A stretch of 23,749 nucleotides of DNA, taken from the NCBI GenBank assembly GCA_030670165.1, contig DAOVCF010000009.1, positions 1-23,749 on the forward strand, in the 5' to 3' direction. The stretch is from Candidatus Stahliibacteriota bacterium (GTDB taxonomy: Bacteria > Hydrothermota > Tepidihabitantia > B3-TA06). Every line of letters begins with the position of its first letter. The first letter of the stretch is position 1. Of this stretch, positions 13,544-20,979 are shown in pieces. The position numbers and the translations under genes are program-made. A model generated the notes under the pieces. That model was not told the origin of the DNA, made no database searches, and saw only the letters and a list, made by a program, of their open reading frames with translations.

Positions 13544-14016
13544 GGGTTCACCTCCAGCTTGCCTCCGGCCTTTTCGACAATCTTTTGTGCCTTTGCAGAA
13601 GCTGCGTGCACCTTTATCTCAAGCGGCTGTTTAAGCTCGCCTCGAGCCAGAAGCTTTACCGGCCGATCGCCGTGACGAACCAAACCATATTTGGCAAGGC
13701 TCTCTGGAGTAACGGGTTCGGTAGGGTCCCAGGAGGCAAGACGAACAAAGTTGATAACCTGGTAGCGCCGCTTGTCCTTGCCCTTAGCCTGGTGCATATG
13801 ATTTTGTTTTTTACCCTTCTGCATGCCTCGCTTAGGGATACGCCGTATCAAGGGCATCTGGCCGCCTTCAAACTTCGGGCCGTGCTCTTTGCCGGAACGC
13901 TGCCCTGCGCCCTTGTTGCCGCGACCGCAGGTCCTACCATTACCTGACGCCACGCCTGTTCCCAAACGCCTGCGCCGCTTATGAGCCTTGGGATGCCTCT
14001 CAAGCAACTCAGCCAT
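13540..14016 (-). CDS. rplO: 50S ribosomal protein L15
   Basis: L15 is a late-assembly 50S protein with a long Gly/Arg-rich N-terminal extension. Of its 158 residues, the segment with GRTCGRGNKGAGQRSG and FEGGQMPLIRRIPKRG is diagnostic, and the C-terminal half is the globular KOW-like part. The ATG at 14016 has AAGGAGGT upstream, which lies in the coding end of rpmD, and it overlaps rpmD by eight bases. A TTG six bases upstream is less well placed. Confidence 0.96.
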   Translation of the reverse strand: MAELLERHPKAHKRRRRLGTGVASGNGRTCGRGNKGAGQRSGKEHGPKFEGGQMPLIRRIPKRGMQKGKKQNHMHQAKGKDKRRYQVINFVRLASWDPTEPVTPESLAKYGLVRHGDRPVKLLARGELKQPLEIKVHAASAKAQKIVEKAGGKLEVNP

Positions 14017-14209
14017 CAACAACCTCCTTCACTTCAACAAGATGGGAAACCTTTGCTATCATCCCACGAATCACCGGCGTATCATCGTGGATACGGCTTG
14101 CACCGATACGACGCAACCCCAAGGCGCGGGCATTTTTTTTATGTACTGGTTTTGAATCAATCAAACTGCGTACCAGCGTTACCTTCAGTTTCTTACTCTT
14201 CGCTCGCAT
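14009..14209 (-). CDS. rpmD: 50S ribosomal protein L30
   Basis: The 66-residue protein has the L30 signature KLKVTLVRSLIDSKPVHKKN, followed by LGLRRIGASRIHDDTPVIRGMIAKVSHLVEV. The ATG at 14209 lies 17 bases inside the end of rpsE, with GGAG seven bases upstream. A longer frame reaching 14278 would be entirely inside rpsE and is not used. The rpsE-rpmD-rplO order is the usual spc-operon arrangement. Confidence 0.95.
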   Translation of the reverse strand: MRAKSKKLKVTLVRSLIDSKPVHKKNARALGLRRIGASRIHDDTPVIRGMIAKVSHLVEVKEVVDG

Positions 14210-14723
14210 CCTTACGCTCCATAAAGTAAGAGATCGGTTTATTGCGCAGACGAGCCGTCTCTTCAAGGCTGCGTACACTCTTCAGAGCCTGAATAGTCGC
14301 CATAGCCAGGTTGTAAGCTGTATGCGCACCCAAAGATTTCGTAAGCACATCCTTAAAACCGCATACCTCCAGAACCGCCCTGACCGGAAGGGTCGCAACA
14401 AGGCCGGTTCCAGGCGAAGCTGGTTTAAGGATCACCTGGCTGGCGGAAAAGCGTGCCACGGTCTGGTGAGCGATGGTTCGACCGACAGAGACCTTGCTCA
14501 TGGATTTGCGAGCTTGCTCACGCCCTTTGGCCACGGCGATAGCCACCTCGCCAGCCTTCCCATGACCTACGCCGACTTTTCCGGCACCGTCTCCTACGAC
14601 GACCGCTGCCGAGAGCTTGAAATTCTTTCCACCCTTAACCACCTTTGTAACACGCTTGATCTCTATCACCTTGTCAAGCAAGTCATCCTGCGGGGTCCTT
14701 GTCTGAAACTTATCCCTAAACAT
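14193..14723 (-). CDS. rpsE: 30S ribosomal protein S5
   Basis: S5 stabilises the decoding region and helps unwind mRNA at the entry tunnel. The 176-residue protein shows the N-terminal double-stranded RNA-binding region (VIEIKRVTKVVKGGKNFKLS, AAVVVGDGAGKVGVGHGKA). It also has the C-terminal fold with KPASPGTGL and RAVLEVCGFKDVLTKSLG. The ATG at 14723 follows the rplR stop after one base. Confidence 0.97.
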   Translation of the reverse strand: MFRDKFQTRTPQDDLLDKVIEIKRVTKVVKGGKNFKLSAAVVVGDGAGKVGVGHGKAGEVAIAVAKGREQARKSMSKVSVGRTIAHQTVARFSASQVILKPASPGTGLVATLPVRAVLEVCGFKDVLTKSLGAHTAYNLAMATIQALKSVRSLEETARLRNKPISYFMERKDASEE

Positions 14724-14724
14724 G

Positions 14725-15123
14725 CTAGAACTCCAGTCCTTCCTTGCGTGCGGCTTCAGCCAGAGCTTTCACTCTGCCGTGATACTTAAAACCCGCCCGA
14801 TCAAACACTACCCGGGCAATCCCGCGTTTCTTAAGCTCCCCTGCAAGAAGCCTCCCAACAGCTGTGGCTTGAGCCTTCTTGTCACCACCAACACCCGCAA
14901 CACCCGCAACACCCGCAACACCCGGTTCCCTCAAGGCGGTAGAAAGCGAGGAAACCCCGGTAAGAACACGGCCTTCCTCATCGTCTACCACCTGAGCGTA
15001 GATGTGACGGTTGGAACGGAACACAACGACCCTGGGCCGCTGGGTCGTTCCCTTGAGCCCGTGACGTATATGCAGATGACGTCTGCGGCGACCGAATTGC
15101 TTGGTCTTCCTCATTTTCCTCAT
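14725..15123 (-). CDS. rplR: 50S ribosomal protein L18 with internal GVA repeat
   Basis: L18 carries 5S rRNA to the 50S subunit with L5. The 132-residue protein has an Arg-rich start, RPRVVVFRSNRHIYAQVVDD, and the diagnostic end RVVFDRAGFKYHGRVKALAEAARKEGLEF. Residues 68-80 read GVAGVAGVAGVGG, encoded by a 9-base tandem repeat (14892-14925), in the loop before the helix AVGRLLAGELKKRG. This makes the protein slightly longer than usual (about 115-122). The ATG at 15123 overlaps rplF by four bases (ATGA); a second ATG at 15114 with GAGG just upstream is an alternative. Confidence 0.95.
   Translation of the reverse strand: MRKMRKTKQFGRRRRHLHIRHGLKGTTQRPRVVVFRSNRHIYAQVVDDEEGRVLTGVSSLSTALREPGVAGVAGVAGVGGDKKAQATAVGRLLAGELKKRGIARVVFDRAGFKYHGRVKALAEAARKEGLEF
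14892..14925. repeat. 9-bp tandem repeat inside rplR
   Basis: Three perfect copies of CACCCGCAA (14892-14900, 14901-14909, 14910-14918) are followed by a partial fourth copy CACCCG. The unit is a multiple of three and reads GVA on the minus strand, so gain or loss of units keeps the frame. Polymerase slippage could therefore vary the length of an L18 surface loop. Confidence 0.9.
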
Positions 15124-15692
15124 TCCTCGGCTCCCACGGCACGCTTGCCAAGTTTGCGACGTACATACTCGTCCTTGTAGCGAATCCCTTTGCCCTTGTA
15201 AGGCTCAGGAGGACGAAGACGCCTGATATTTGCCGCTACCTGTCCCACGAGCTGTTTATCAATCCCTTTAATCGTTACGTCTGCTATCCAGTCCTTGTCT
15301 TCGCGCGACCGCGGTTCGAATATCTCCACATCAACGCCCTGCGGCAGGTCAAAGATAACAGGGTGAGAATAGCCTAGGGAAAGGTTAAGTTTGTCGCCTT
15401 CCTTCTGCACCTTGTATCCTGTTCCTCGCAGGGTCAAAACCTTCTTAAAACCCTGGGTGACACCGGTGATTGCGTTGGAAACGAGCGCCACGGCAAGACC
15501 GAGCATGGCCTTGTTTTCCGGCGTGGTAGTATAGGAAAGTTTGAGTGCTCCGTCTTCCGATTTCACCACAATGCCTGGAACGAAGTTTAAGGCTACTTCA
15601 CCCTTTGGGCCTTTGATCGCGTAGCCTTGCTCGGCCTGGCTGAAGCTTACGTCCTTTGGCAGGGCTATCGGCACAAAAGAGGCTCTTGCCAT
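15120..15692 (-). CDS. rplF: 50S ribosomal protein L6
   Basis: L6 sits near the factor-binding site of the 50S subunit. The protein of 190 residues has two similar alpha/beta domains. Markers are KGPKGEVALNF, the TLRGTGYKVQKEGDKLNLSLGYSHPV stretch, the DVTIKGIDKQLVGQVAANIR motif and the C-terminal EPYKGKGIRYKDEYVRRKLGK. The ATG at 15692 is chosen because GAGGT lies six bases upstream and it overlaps the rpsH stop by one base (TGATG). An ATG two codons earlier (15698) is also possible. Confidence 0.96.
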   Translation of the reverse strand: MARASFVPIALPKDVSFSQAEQGYAIKGPKGEVALNFVPGIVVKSEDGALKLSYTTTPENKAMLGLAVALVSNAITGVTQGFKKVLTLRGTGYKVQKEGDKLNLSLGYSHPVIFDLPQGVDVEIFEPRSREDKDWIADVTIKGIDKQLVGQVAANIRRLRPPEPYKGKGIRYKDEYVRRKLGKRAVGAEE

Positions 15693-16081
15693 CACCATAC
15701 CTCGCAGACGACTTCTCCGCCCACCTTCAGCTTGCGCGCCTGGCGGTCAGCCATCATACCCTGTGAGGTGGAGATTATGGCGGTACCCAGGCCGTTACAT
15801 ACGCGGGGTAGTTCCTTAGCATTACGGTAAACCCTTCTGGATTGTTTTGAAACCCTGTTGAGTCCTCTTATAACGCTTTCTCCCTGGGCCGAGTACTTAA
15901 GCTGAATAAGAATACTCGGCGGCCAGTCCTTGTCAAGAACCTGGAAGTTACTGATGTAGCCTTCCTCGAGGAGGATTCTGGAAAACTCCTGCCTCAGCCG
16001 CGAGGTTGGCAAAGTGACTTCCTTTTTTCGTGCGAGGATTGCATTGCGTATCGCGGTAAGATAATCACCTATAACATCCAT
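15692..16081 (-). CDS. rpsH: 30S ribosomal protein S8
   Basis: S8 is a primary binder of the 16S central domain and in E. coli represses the spc operon. The 129-residue protein starts MDVIGDYLTAIRNAI and has the expected LPTSRLRQEFSRILLEEGYI. The C-terminal ISTSQGMMADRQARKLKVGGEVVCEVW region matches the usual STS-G-(L/M)-M/T motif. The ATG at 16081 lies ten bases after the rpsN stop codon. Confidence 0.97.
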   Translation of the reverse strand: MDVIGDYLTAIRNAILARKKEVTLPTSRLRQEFSRILLEEGYISNFQVLDKDWPPSILIQLKYSAQGESVIRGLNRVSKQSRRVYRNAKELPRVCNGLGTAIISTSQGMMADRQARKLKVGGEVVCEVW

Positions 16082-16090
16082 AGTTTCTCC

Positions 16091-16276
16091 CTACCAGCTT
16101 GCCTTTTTGACACCGGGGATCTCACCACGCAGGGCCAACTCTCGAAAACAAATGCGGCAAAGGCCGAACTTTCGATAGTAAGCCCTCGGACGCCCACAGC
16201 GCCTGCAGCGGTTATATTTACGCACCTTGAACTTCGGCTCGCGCTTCTGCTTATTGATCAATGCCAGTTTCGCCAC
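16091..16276 (-). CDS. rpsN: 30S ribosomal protein S14, type Z (zinc-binding)
   Basis: The protein is the 61-residue short zinc form of S14, with Cys24-x2-Cys27 and Cys40-x2-Cys43 in YNRCRRCGRPRAYYR and LCRICFRELA, ending GEIPGVKKASW. The GTG start at 16276 (VAKLALINKQK) has AAAGGAG four to five bases upstream. A longer frame to 16354 overlaps rplE and would add unrelated residues. The rplE stop ends one base before the GTG. Confidence 0.96.
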   Translation of the reverse strand: MAKLALINKQKREPKFKVRKYNRCRRCGRPRAYYRKFGLCRICFRELALRGEIPGVKKASW

Positions 16277-16277
16277 G

Positions 16278-16820
16278 TTACTCCTTTCGGAAGGGCATGC
16301 CGAGATGCCCCAGCAACGCCCGTGCTTCGTCATCCCGTTTCGCGGTAGTAACAATCGTTACATCCATACCGAAAACCTTCTTTACCTTGTCCCTTTCGAT
16401 CTCCGGGAAGATAAGCTGCTCCCGCAAGCCCAAGGTATAGGCTCCACGGCCGTCAAACGAGTTCGGCGAGAACCCTCGAAAATCACGAATCTGAGGGGCC
16501 GCGAAGTTGAAAAACCTTTCCAGTAAATGGTAGGCGCGTTCCCCGCGCAGGGTAACGTGAGCACCAACGACCATCCCCTTGCGCAGCCTGAAGTTGGAGA
16601 TCGCCTTCTTGGCCTTGCTGATGCAAGGACGCTGACCGGTGATCATCGCAAGATCCTCAACTATAGGCTCAATCTGTTTGGAATCCTGAGCAGCCTCTCC
16701 GGCGCCAACGTGAACAACAACCTTCTTGATGCGAGGAACCTGCATCACGCTGCGGTAACCGAACTCCTTCATTAGCGCAGGAACAACCTTTTCGCGGTAG
16801 TGATCGCGTAAAATACTCAT
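16278..16820 (-). CDS. rplE: 50S ribosomal protein L5
   Basis: L5 joins 5S rRNA to the 50S subunit and touches the P-site tRNA and S13. The 180-residue protein has typical landmarks: VPRIKKVVVHVGAGEA, TGQRPCISKAKKAISNFRLRKG, and RDFRGFSPNSFDGRGAYTLGLREQLIFPEI followed by the VKKVFGMDVTIVTTAKRDDEARALLGHLGMPF end. The ATG at 16820 overlaps the rplX stop by four bases. Confidence 0.97.
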   Translation of the reverse strand: MSILRDHYREKVVPALMKEFGYRSVMQVPRIKKVVVHVGAGEAAQDSKQIEPIVEDLAMITGQRPCISKAKKAISNFRLRKGMVVGAHVTLRGERAYHLLERFFNFAAPQIRDFRGFSPNSFDGRGAYTLGLREQLIFPEIERDKVKKVFGMDVTIVTTAKRDDEARALLGHLGMPFRKE

Positions 16821-17134
16821 GAACCTACCTCCCCGCCGCAGCTTTTACAGACACGGATACGTTTCTCGCCGCGGCGTTCCCAACGAACACGAGTAGGTCT
16901 CGAGCACCTCGGACATACAAGCATCGCGTTAGAGCGATCCATAAATGCCGGCTTATCGATAATGCCGCCAGGATTCCTCGCGCCAGAGGCACGCTCATGT
17001 CTCTTGACCATGTTTATTCCCTCGATCTTGACGCGGCCTTTCTTGGCATCCACCTCGATCACCTTGCCCTGACGGCCTTTGTCGTCGCCTGAGAGAACCT
17101 CTACAACATCACCCTTGCGTATTGAGAGCTTCAT
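16817..17134 (-). CDS. rplX: 50S ribosomal protein L24 with C-terminal zinc ribbon
   Basis: L24 is an assembly initiator near the peptide exit. Residues 1-40 form the KOW domain (RKGDVVEVLSGDDKGRQGKVIEV). The C-terminus carries a zinc ribbon Cys74-x2-Cys77 and Cys96-x2-Cys99, a form found in a number of bacterial lineages but absent from E. coli. It is 105 residues long. The ATG at 17134 overlaps the rplN stop by one base (TAATG). Confidence 0.97.
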   Translation of the reverse strand: MKLSIRKGDVVEVLSGDDKGRQGKVIEVDAKKGRVKIEGINMVKRHERASGARNPGGIIDKPAFMDRSNAMLVCPRCSRPTRVRWERRGEKRIRVCKSCGGEVGS

Positions 17135-17502
17135 TACACCACCTCCGGGGCGAGCGAGATGATCTTCGAGAAGTTGCGTTCGCGAAGTTCACGCGCCACG
17201 GGACCGAATATGCGAGTGCCCTTGGGTTGTTTGTTCTCGTCGATTATCACACACGCGTTGTCGTCAAAACGCACGTAGCTTCCGTCCGGACGGGATATCT
17301 CCTTACGAGTGCGAACTATGACAGCCTTAGCCTTGTCACCCTTACGGATTGACGCTGCGGGTAGAGAAGACTTTACCGCGATGACAACGATGTCTCCTAC
17401 ACCCGCGTAACGACGCCTTGTACCCCCCAGCACCTTGATTACTCGCGCAGTCTTGGCTCCGGTATTGTCGCTGATCACCAATCTTGAGTTGTCCTGAATC
17501 AC
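17134..17502 (-). CDS. rplN: 50S ribosomal protein L14
   Basis: L14 forms a subunit bridge and is the docking site of RsfS, which is encoded in the same run at 5515-5865. The 122-residue protein has the usual length, the start MIQDNSRLVISDNTGAKTARVIKVLGG and the end TRIFGPVARELRERNFSKIISLAPEVV. The GTG start at 17502 overlaps the rpsQ stop by four bases (GTGA). Confidence 0.97.
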   Translation of the reverse strand: MIQDNSRLVISDNTGAKTARVIKVLGGTRRRYAGVGDIVVIAVKSSLPAASIRKGDKAKAVIVRTRKEISRPDGSYVRFDDNACVIIDENKQPKGTRIFGPVARELRERNFSKIISLAPEVV

Positions 17503-17747
17503 TTCTTCTCTCCCAGGATCCGTACCACACGAAAGTGTTTGAGCTTGGAAAGCGGCCGAGTTTCTTCAATCTCTACAATATTCCCTACCTCGCAGCGATT
17601 CTCTTCGTCATGGACGTAGTATTTATGCCGCTTACTCACGTACTTCTTGTAGGTAGGGTGCATAGCTTTGCGAGACACCTGCACGACGACGGTCTTTTCT
17701 GGTCTATCAGAAACAACCTTGCCTATGAGTCTTTTACGCAGACTCAT
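17499..17747 (-). CDS. rpsQ: 30S ribosomal protein S17
   Basis: S17 is a primary 16S rRNA binder with an OB-fold. The 82-residue protein shows RLIGKVVSDRPEKTVVVQVSRKAMHPTYKKYV and the typical end GNIVEIEETRPLSKLKHFRVVRIL. The ATG at 17747 overlaps the rpmC stop by four bases (ATGA). Confidence 0.97.
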   Translation of the reverse strand: MSLRKRLIGKVVSDRPEKTVVVQVSRKAMHPTYKKYVSKRHKYYVHDEENRCEVGNIVEIEETRPLSKLKHFRVVRILGEKK

Positions 17748-18136
17748 TTCTCCTTCTCCCTGGATCTCTTTACAGACTTCGACTTAACAGCAACCTTGAA
17801 TGGTTTCTTGGCAGTACCCTTCCTTGAAGCGGAAGTCTCAGAGGCGGTTGAGGTCTGCTTTTTGGCGGTTGGTTTTTCAGCAGGGGCTTTCTTCTCTGTC
17901 TCTTTTTTCTCAGGCTCCTTTTGGCTCTTCTTAGGAAGGCTGATCAGGCCGAGTTTGTCTTCACGAAGTATCGTCTGGATCCTTGCGATGTCATGGCGGA
18001 TCGCACGCAGACGCAGAGCGTTTGGAAGCTCCTCTGTGGGGCGACGCAGACGCAGCCGGAACTCTTCCTCACGCAGCTCCCGGAGCTCGTGATCGAGCTC
18101 TTCACGGGTCATGGAACGCAGTTCAGATGCCTTCAT
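17744..18136 (-). CDS. rpmC: 50S ribosomal protein L29 with lysine-rich tail
   Basis: Residues 1-67 are a normal L29 helical hairpin (MKASELRSMTREELDHELRELREEEF, then RLRAIRHDIARIQTILRE). Residues 68-130 form an extension rich in Lys, Glu, Ser, Thr and Ala, almost doubling the usual 60-70 residue protein. The tail is of the same kind as that on L17, although the two are not the same sequence. The ATG at 18136 has GAGGG nine bases upstream and overlaps rplP by 14 bases; a GTG at 18154 would add six residues. Confidence 0.95.
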   Translation of the reverse strand: MKASELRSMTREELDHELRELREEEFRLRLRRPTEELPNALRLRAIRHDIARIQTILREDKLGLISLPKKSQKEPEKKETEKKAPAEKPTAKKQTSTASETSASRKGTAKKPFKVAVKSKSVKRSREKEK

Positions 18137-18554
18137 AATGGATTCCCTCTTCACGCTTTATAATCTTTGTTCTTATGGGCAGCTTGCTTGAGGCTTCCTT
18201 GAGAACGGCACGCGACGCCTCATCGGAGAGCCCCTCAATCTCAAAGATGATCCGGCCAGGCTTGATGGGAGCCACCCAGAACTCAGGTGCGCCCTTACCC
18301 TTACCCATTCGAACCTCAAGCGGTTTCTTACTGACGGGTTTGTCCGGAAATACCCTGATCCAAAGCTTCCCGTCCTTCCTGAGCTTTTTGGTCAGTACCA
18401 CACGACTGGCCTCAATTTGACGTGCGGTCAGCCAGCATGGCTCTGTAGCCATAAGAGCATACTCCCCGAAGGAGATTCTGGAACCTGACGTTGCCTTACC
18501 CTTCATTCGACCGCGCTGCTGCTTACGCCATTTGGTACGCCGGGGCATCAACAT
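18123..18554 (-). CDS. rplP: 50S ribosomal protein L16
   Basis: L16 lies near the A-site tRNA and peptidyl transferase centre. The 143-residue protein starts with the canonical MLMPRRTKWRKQQRGRMKG. It continues with FGEYALMATEPCWLTARQIEASR and KGKGAPEFWVAPIKPGRIIFEIEG, so all landmarks are present. The ATG at 18554 has GGAGG eight bases upstream; a longer frame to 18695 would be inside rpsC. It begins two bases after the rpsC stop. Confidence 0.96.
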   Translation of the reverse strand: MLMPRRTKWRKQQRGRMKGKATSGSRISFGEYALMATEPCWLTARQIEASRVVLTKKLRKDGKLWIRVFPDKPVSKKPLEVRMGKGKGAPEFWVAPIKPGRIIFEIEGLSDEASRAVLKEASSKLPIRTKIIKREEGIHYEGI

Positions 18555-18556
18555 CG

Positions 18557-19195
18557 CTACTTCCTCCAGGTCTCGACCGCGCCGCCCTTGCAGATCCAGA
18601 CCTTGACGCCAATCGTACCGGCAATCGTATAGGCGGTTTCCTGCGCGTAGTCGATATCCGCCACAAGTGTCTGAAGCGGAACCTGGCCGGCCCATTGCCG
18701 ATCGCTTCGTGCAATCTCGGCACCACCAAGACGACCTGATACGACGACTTTAATCCCGCGAGCGCCCAGCTTCATCGCCTGGATTACTGCACGTCGCATG
18801 GCCCTGCGGTGAGCAACGCGAGCCTCAAGCTGGGTCGCGATCATGCGAGCCACGATGCGACTCTCAAGCTCGGGTACCCGAACAACCTCGACATAGATGC
18901 TGACAGGCTTCCCGACAAGTTGTTTCAGTTCTTCCGATAAAGCCTCAAGGTTAGCTCGCCTCTGCCCGATTACCATACCGGGACGAGCGGTAGAGATCGT
19001 CAGCGCAATCTTTGTGCCCACACGACGAACGACCACGTTGGAGACTGCGGCATCAGCGAGCTTGGTATAGATGTAGCGCTTGATCCGAATATCTTCAGCC
19101 AGGTGTTCGGCATAGTGCTTCTCGTCAAACCATTGGGATTGCCATTGTTTGGTGTAACCGAGCCTGAATCCGAAAGGGTGAACCTTCTGTCCCAT
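18557..19195 (-). CDS. rpsC: 30S ribosomal protein S3
   Basis: S3 forms part of the mRNA entry pore. The 212-residue protein starts MGQKVHPFGFRLGYTKQW. It contains the KH type-2 domain (STARPGMVIGQRRANLEALSEELKQLVG, a variant of the GxxG loop reading GMVIGQRR). It ends in the C-terminal fold with GARGIKVVVSGRLGGAEIARSDR and VWICKGG. The ATG at 19195 overlaps the rplV stop by one base (TAATG). Confidence 0.97.
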   Translation of the reverse strand: MGQKVHPFGFRLGYTKQWQSQWFDEKHYAEHLAEDIRIKRYIYTKLADAAVSNVVVRRVGTKIALTISTARPGMVIGQRRANLEALSEELKQLVGKPVSIYVEVVRVPELESRIVARMIATQLEARVAHRRAMRRAVIQAMKLGARGIKVVVSGRLGGAEIARSDRQWAGQVPLQTLVADIDYAQETAYTIAGTIGVKVWICKGGAVETWRK

Positions 19196-19551
19196 TATTT
19201 TCTCTCCTTTTCATCGGAGATCTTTACCGTAAGATGGGCAAATCTTTTACGTATAATCACTCCGCGACCGCGAGGAGCGGCACGCATCCTCTTCATCACA
19301 GGTCCTTGGTCCGCACGAGCATCCACAACAAAGTAATCCCCCCGCTCAAACTTCGCCTTACCCAATCCAGATTCGGCGTTGGCAATCGCCGACTTCAGGG
19401 TCTTTAGGATCGGCTCTTTGCTGGGCTTGTTAAGAAATGTAAGTATCCTGAGGGCCTCATCCACTTGCCGACTACGAATCAACTCCAATATCCTCGTAAA
19501 CTTTTTTGCAGATCCACGAACGAACCTTGCACGTGCAATCGCTTCGCTCAT
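19195..19551 (-). CDS. rplV: 50S ribosomal protein L22
   Basis: L22 lines the peptide exit tunnel through a long beta-hairpin. The 118-residue protein has SEAIARARFVRGSAKKFTRILELIRSR at the N-terminus and the hairpin region VDARADQGPVMKRMRAAPRGRGVIIRKRFAHLTVKI at the C-terminus. The ATG at 19551 overlaps the rpsS stop by four bases. Confidence 0.96.
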   Translation of the reverse strand: MSEAIARARFVRGSAKKFTRILELIRSRQVDEALRILTFLNKPSKEPILKTLKSAIANAESGLGKAKFERGDYFVVDARADQGPVMKRMRAAPRGRGVIIRKRFAHLTVKISDEKERK

Positions 19552-19844
19552 CTCTTCTTCCCTCGAATTTCACCTATCTCTTTCTTTACGCCGTGGTGGC
19601 CGCGATAGGTACGTGTGAGCGCAAACTCACCCAGCTTGTGACCGACCATCTGTTCGGTAACGTAGACAGGTATAAACTTGCGCCCGTTGTGCACCGCTAT
19701 AGTATGCCCAATAAACTCCGGCGGTATTGTGGAACGCCTCGCCCACGTACGGATCACCTTCTTCTGCTTGCGAATATCCAAAGCCATCACCTTCCCAAGG
19801 AGCCCCTCATCCACATAGGGGCCTTTCTTAAGCGAACGTCCCAC
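19548..19844 (-). CDS. rpsS: 30S ribosomal protein S19
   Basis: S19 is a 30S head protein next to S13. The 98-residue sequence starts GRSLKKGPYVDEGLL and has the typical IRTWARRSTIPPEFIGHTIAVHNGRKFIPVYVTEQMVGHKLGEFA stretch. The GTG start at 19844 overlaps the rplB stop by one base and follows AAAAGGAGGAAG, an excellent ribosome site placed inside the end of rplB. Confidence 0.97.
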   Translation of the reverse strand: MGRSLKKGPYVDEGLLGKVMALDIRKQKKVIRTWARRSTIPPEFIGHTIAVHNGRKFIPVYVTEQMVGHKLGEFALTRTYRGHHGVKKEIGEIRGKKR

Positions 19845-20686
19845 TACTTCCTCCTTTTAACGATCAGGCGGTTTGAGGCCTTCTTCCTGTTCCGCGTCTT
19901 CTTGCCCTTGGCGATCAATCCGGTGCGCGAACAAGGCGGACGTCCGCCTGATGCCTTGCCTTCTCCGCCGCCCATTGGATGATCTACCGGATTCATGGCG
20001 ACCGCACGTGTTCGAGGACGGCGCCCCATGTGACGCCTTCTGCCTGCCTTACCAAGGCTTACCTTCGTATGTTCAGGGTTGGAAACACGACCTATGGTAG
20101 CATAACATGAGGTGTTAAAGAGCCTGACCTCTCCTGAAGGAAGCTTGAGGAACGCCTTGTCCTCCTCCTTTGCCAGTATCTGGGCCGCCGAGCCGGCGCT
20201 GCGAACCATACGCCCCTTGGTGCGGGGGAATATCTGAAGATTGTGAATCTCGATCCCGACCGGGATGCGTGCCAAAGGCAAAGCGTTGCCGACACGAAGA
20301 GGAGCCTCAGGACCTGCAACAACCTGATCGCCGCTCGCAAGTCCGTCAGGGGCAAGTATGTAGCGGTACTCACCGTCCCGGTGACATACGAGTGCGATAT
20401 TGGCCGTACGGTTAGGATCGTACTGGATAGATATAACCTTAGCCGCGATACCTATCTTGTCGTCTCGCTTGAAGTCTATAATGCGGTAGTGCCGCTTCTG
20501 GCCGCCTCCGCGATGCGCCGCGGTGATACGCCCCTGGTTGTTGCGACCGCCCGTCTTACGCAAAGGCTCAAGCAGAGGTTTGTAGGGCGTCGCGCTGGAG
20601 ACCTCTTTATCGTAGAGTACCTCGTAGGAGCGACGTCCAGGTGTAACGGGCTTGTACTTCTTAACTCGTGATACTACCCGTCCCAT
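19844..20686 (-). CDS. rplB: 50S ribosomal protein L2
   Basis: L2 is essential for subunit joining and lies close to the peptidyl transferase centre. The 280-residue protein carries the usual GGRNNQGRITAAHRGGGQKRHYRIIDFKR, the VAGPEAPLRVGNALPL region and the highly conserved GMAMNPVDHPMGGGEGKASGGRPP-type motif near the C-terminus (here RAVAMNPVDHPMGGGEG). The conserved His is present. The ATG at 20686 overlaps the rplW stop by one base. Confidence 0.97.
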   Translation of the reverse strand: MGRVVSRVKKYKPVTPGRRSYEVLYDKEVSSATPYKPLLEPLRKTGGRNNQGRITAAHRGGGQKRHYRIIDFKRDDKIGIAAKVISIQYDPNRTANIALVCHRDGEYRYILAPDGLASGDQVVAGPEAPLRVGNALPLARIPVGIEIHNLQIFPRTKGRMVRSAGSAAQILAKEEDKAFLKLPSGEVRLFNTSCYATIGRVSNPEHTKVSLGKAGRRRHMGRRPRTRAVAMNPVDHPMGGGEGKASGGRPPCSRTGLIAKGKKTRNRKKASNRLIVKRRK

Positions 20687-20979
20687 CAGGCTCCTCCTGC
20701 GAGCTCTTCGATACGCTCACCCTTGGCCAGCCTCACCACAGCCTTCTTCCAATCCGAGCGTTTACCTTCGAACCGACCAAGGCGCTTGCGCTTGCCCTTG
20801 ACTCTCATGGTATTAACGTCCTTCACGTGAACGTGGAACAGCTCCTCGACCGCCGCACGCACCTGGTGCTTGTTGGCGTCTATGGCAACCATTAAGACGT
20901 AGCGTCCTTTCTCATCTCTTGCCATGAGTGATTTCTCCGTAACGATGGGATGACGAATTACAGTCCTCGGATCCTTCAT
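20686..20979 (-). CDS. rplW: 50S ribosomal protein L23
   Basis: L23 is at the tunnel exit, where trigger factor and SRP dock. The 97-residue protein has the family pattern IRHPIVTEKSLMARDEKGRYVLMVAIDANKHQVRAAVEELFHVHVKDVNTM, followed by the basic loop KGKRKRLGRFEGKRSDWKKAVVRL. The ATG at 20979 overlaps the rplD stop by four bases. Confidence 0.97.
   Translation of the reverse strand: MKDPRTVIRHPIVTEKSLMARDEKGRYVLMVAIDANKHQVRAAVEELFHVHVKDVNTMRVKGKRKRLGRFEGKRSDWKKAVVRLAKGERIEELAGGA

Noticed and set aside
14892..14925. CRISPR-like array
   Set aside because: The 9-base units are directly adjacent with no spacers and lie in-frame within rplR; no CRISPR array was seen anywhere in the window.
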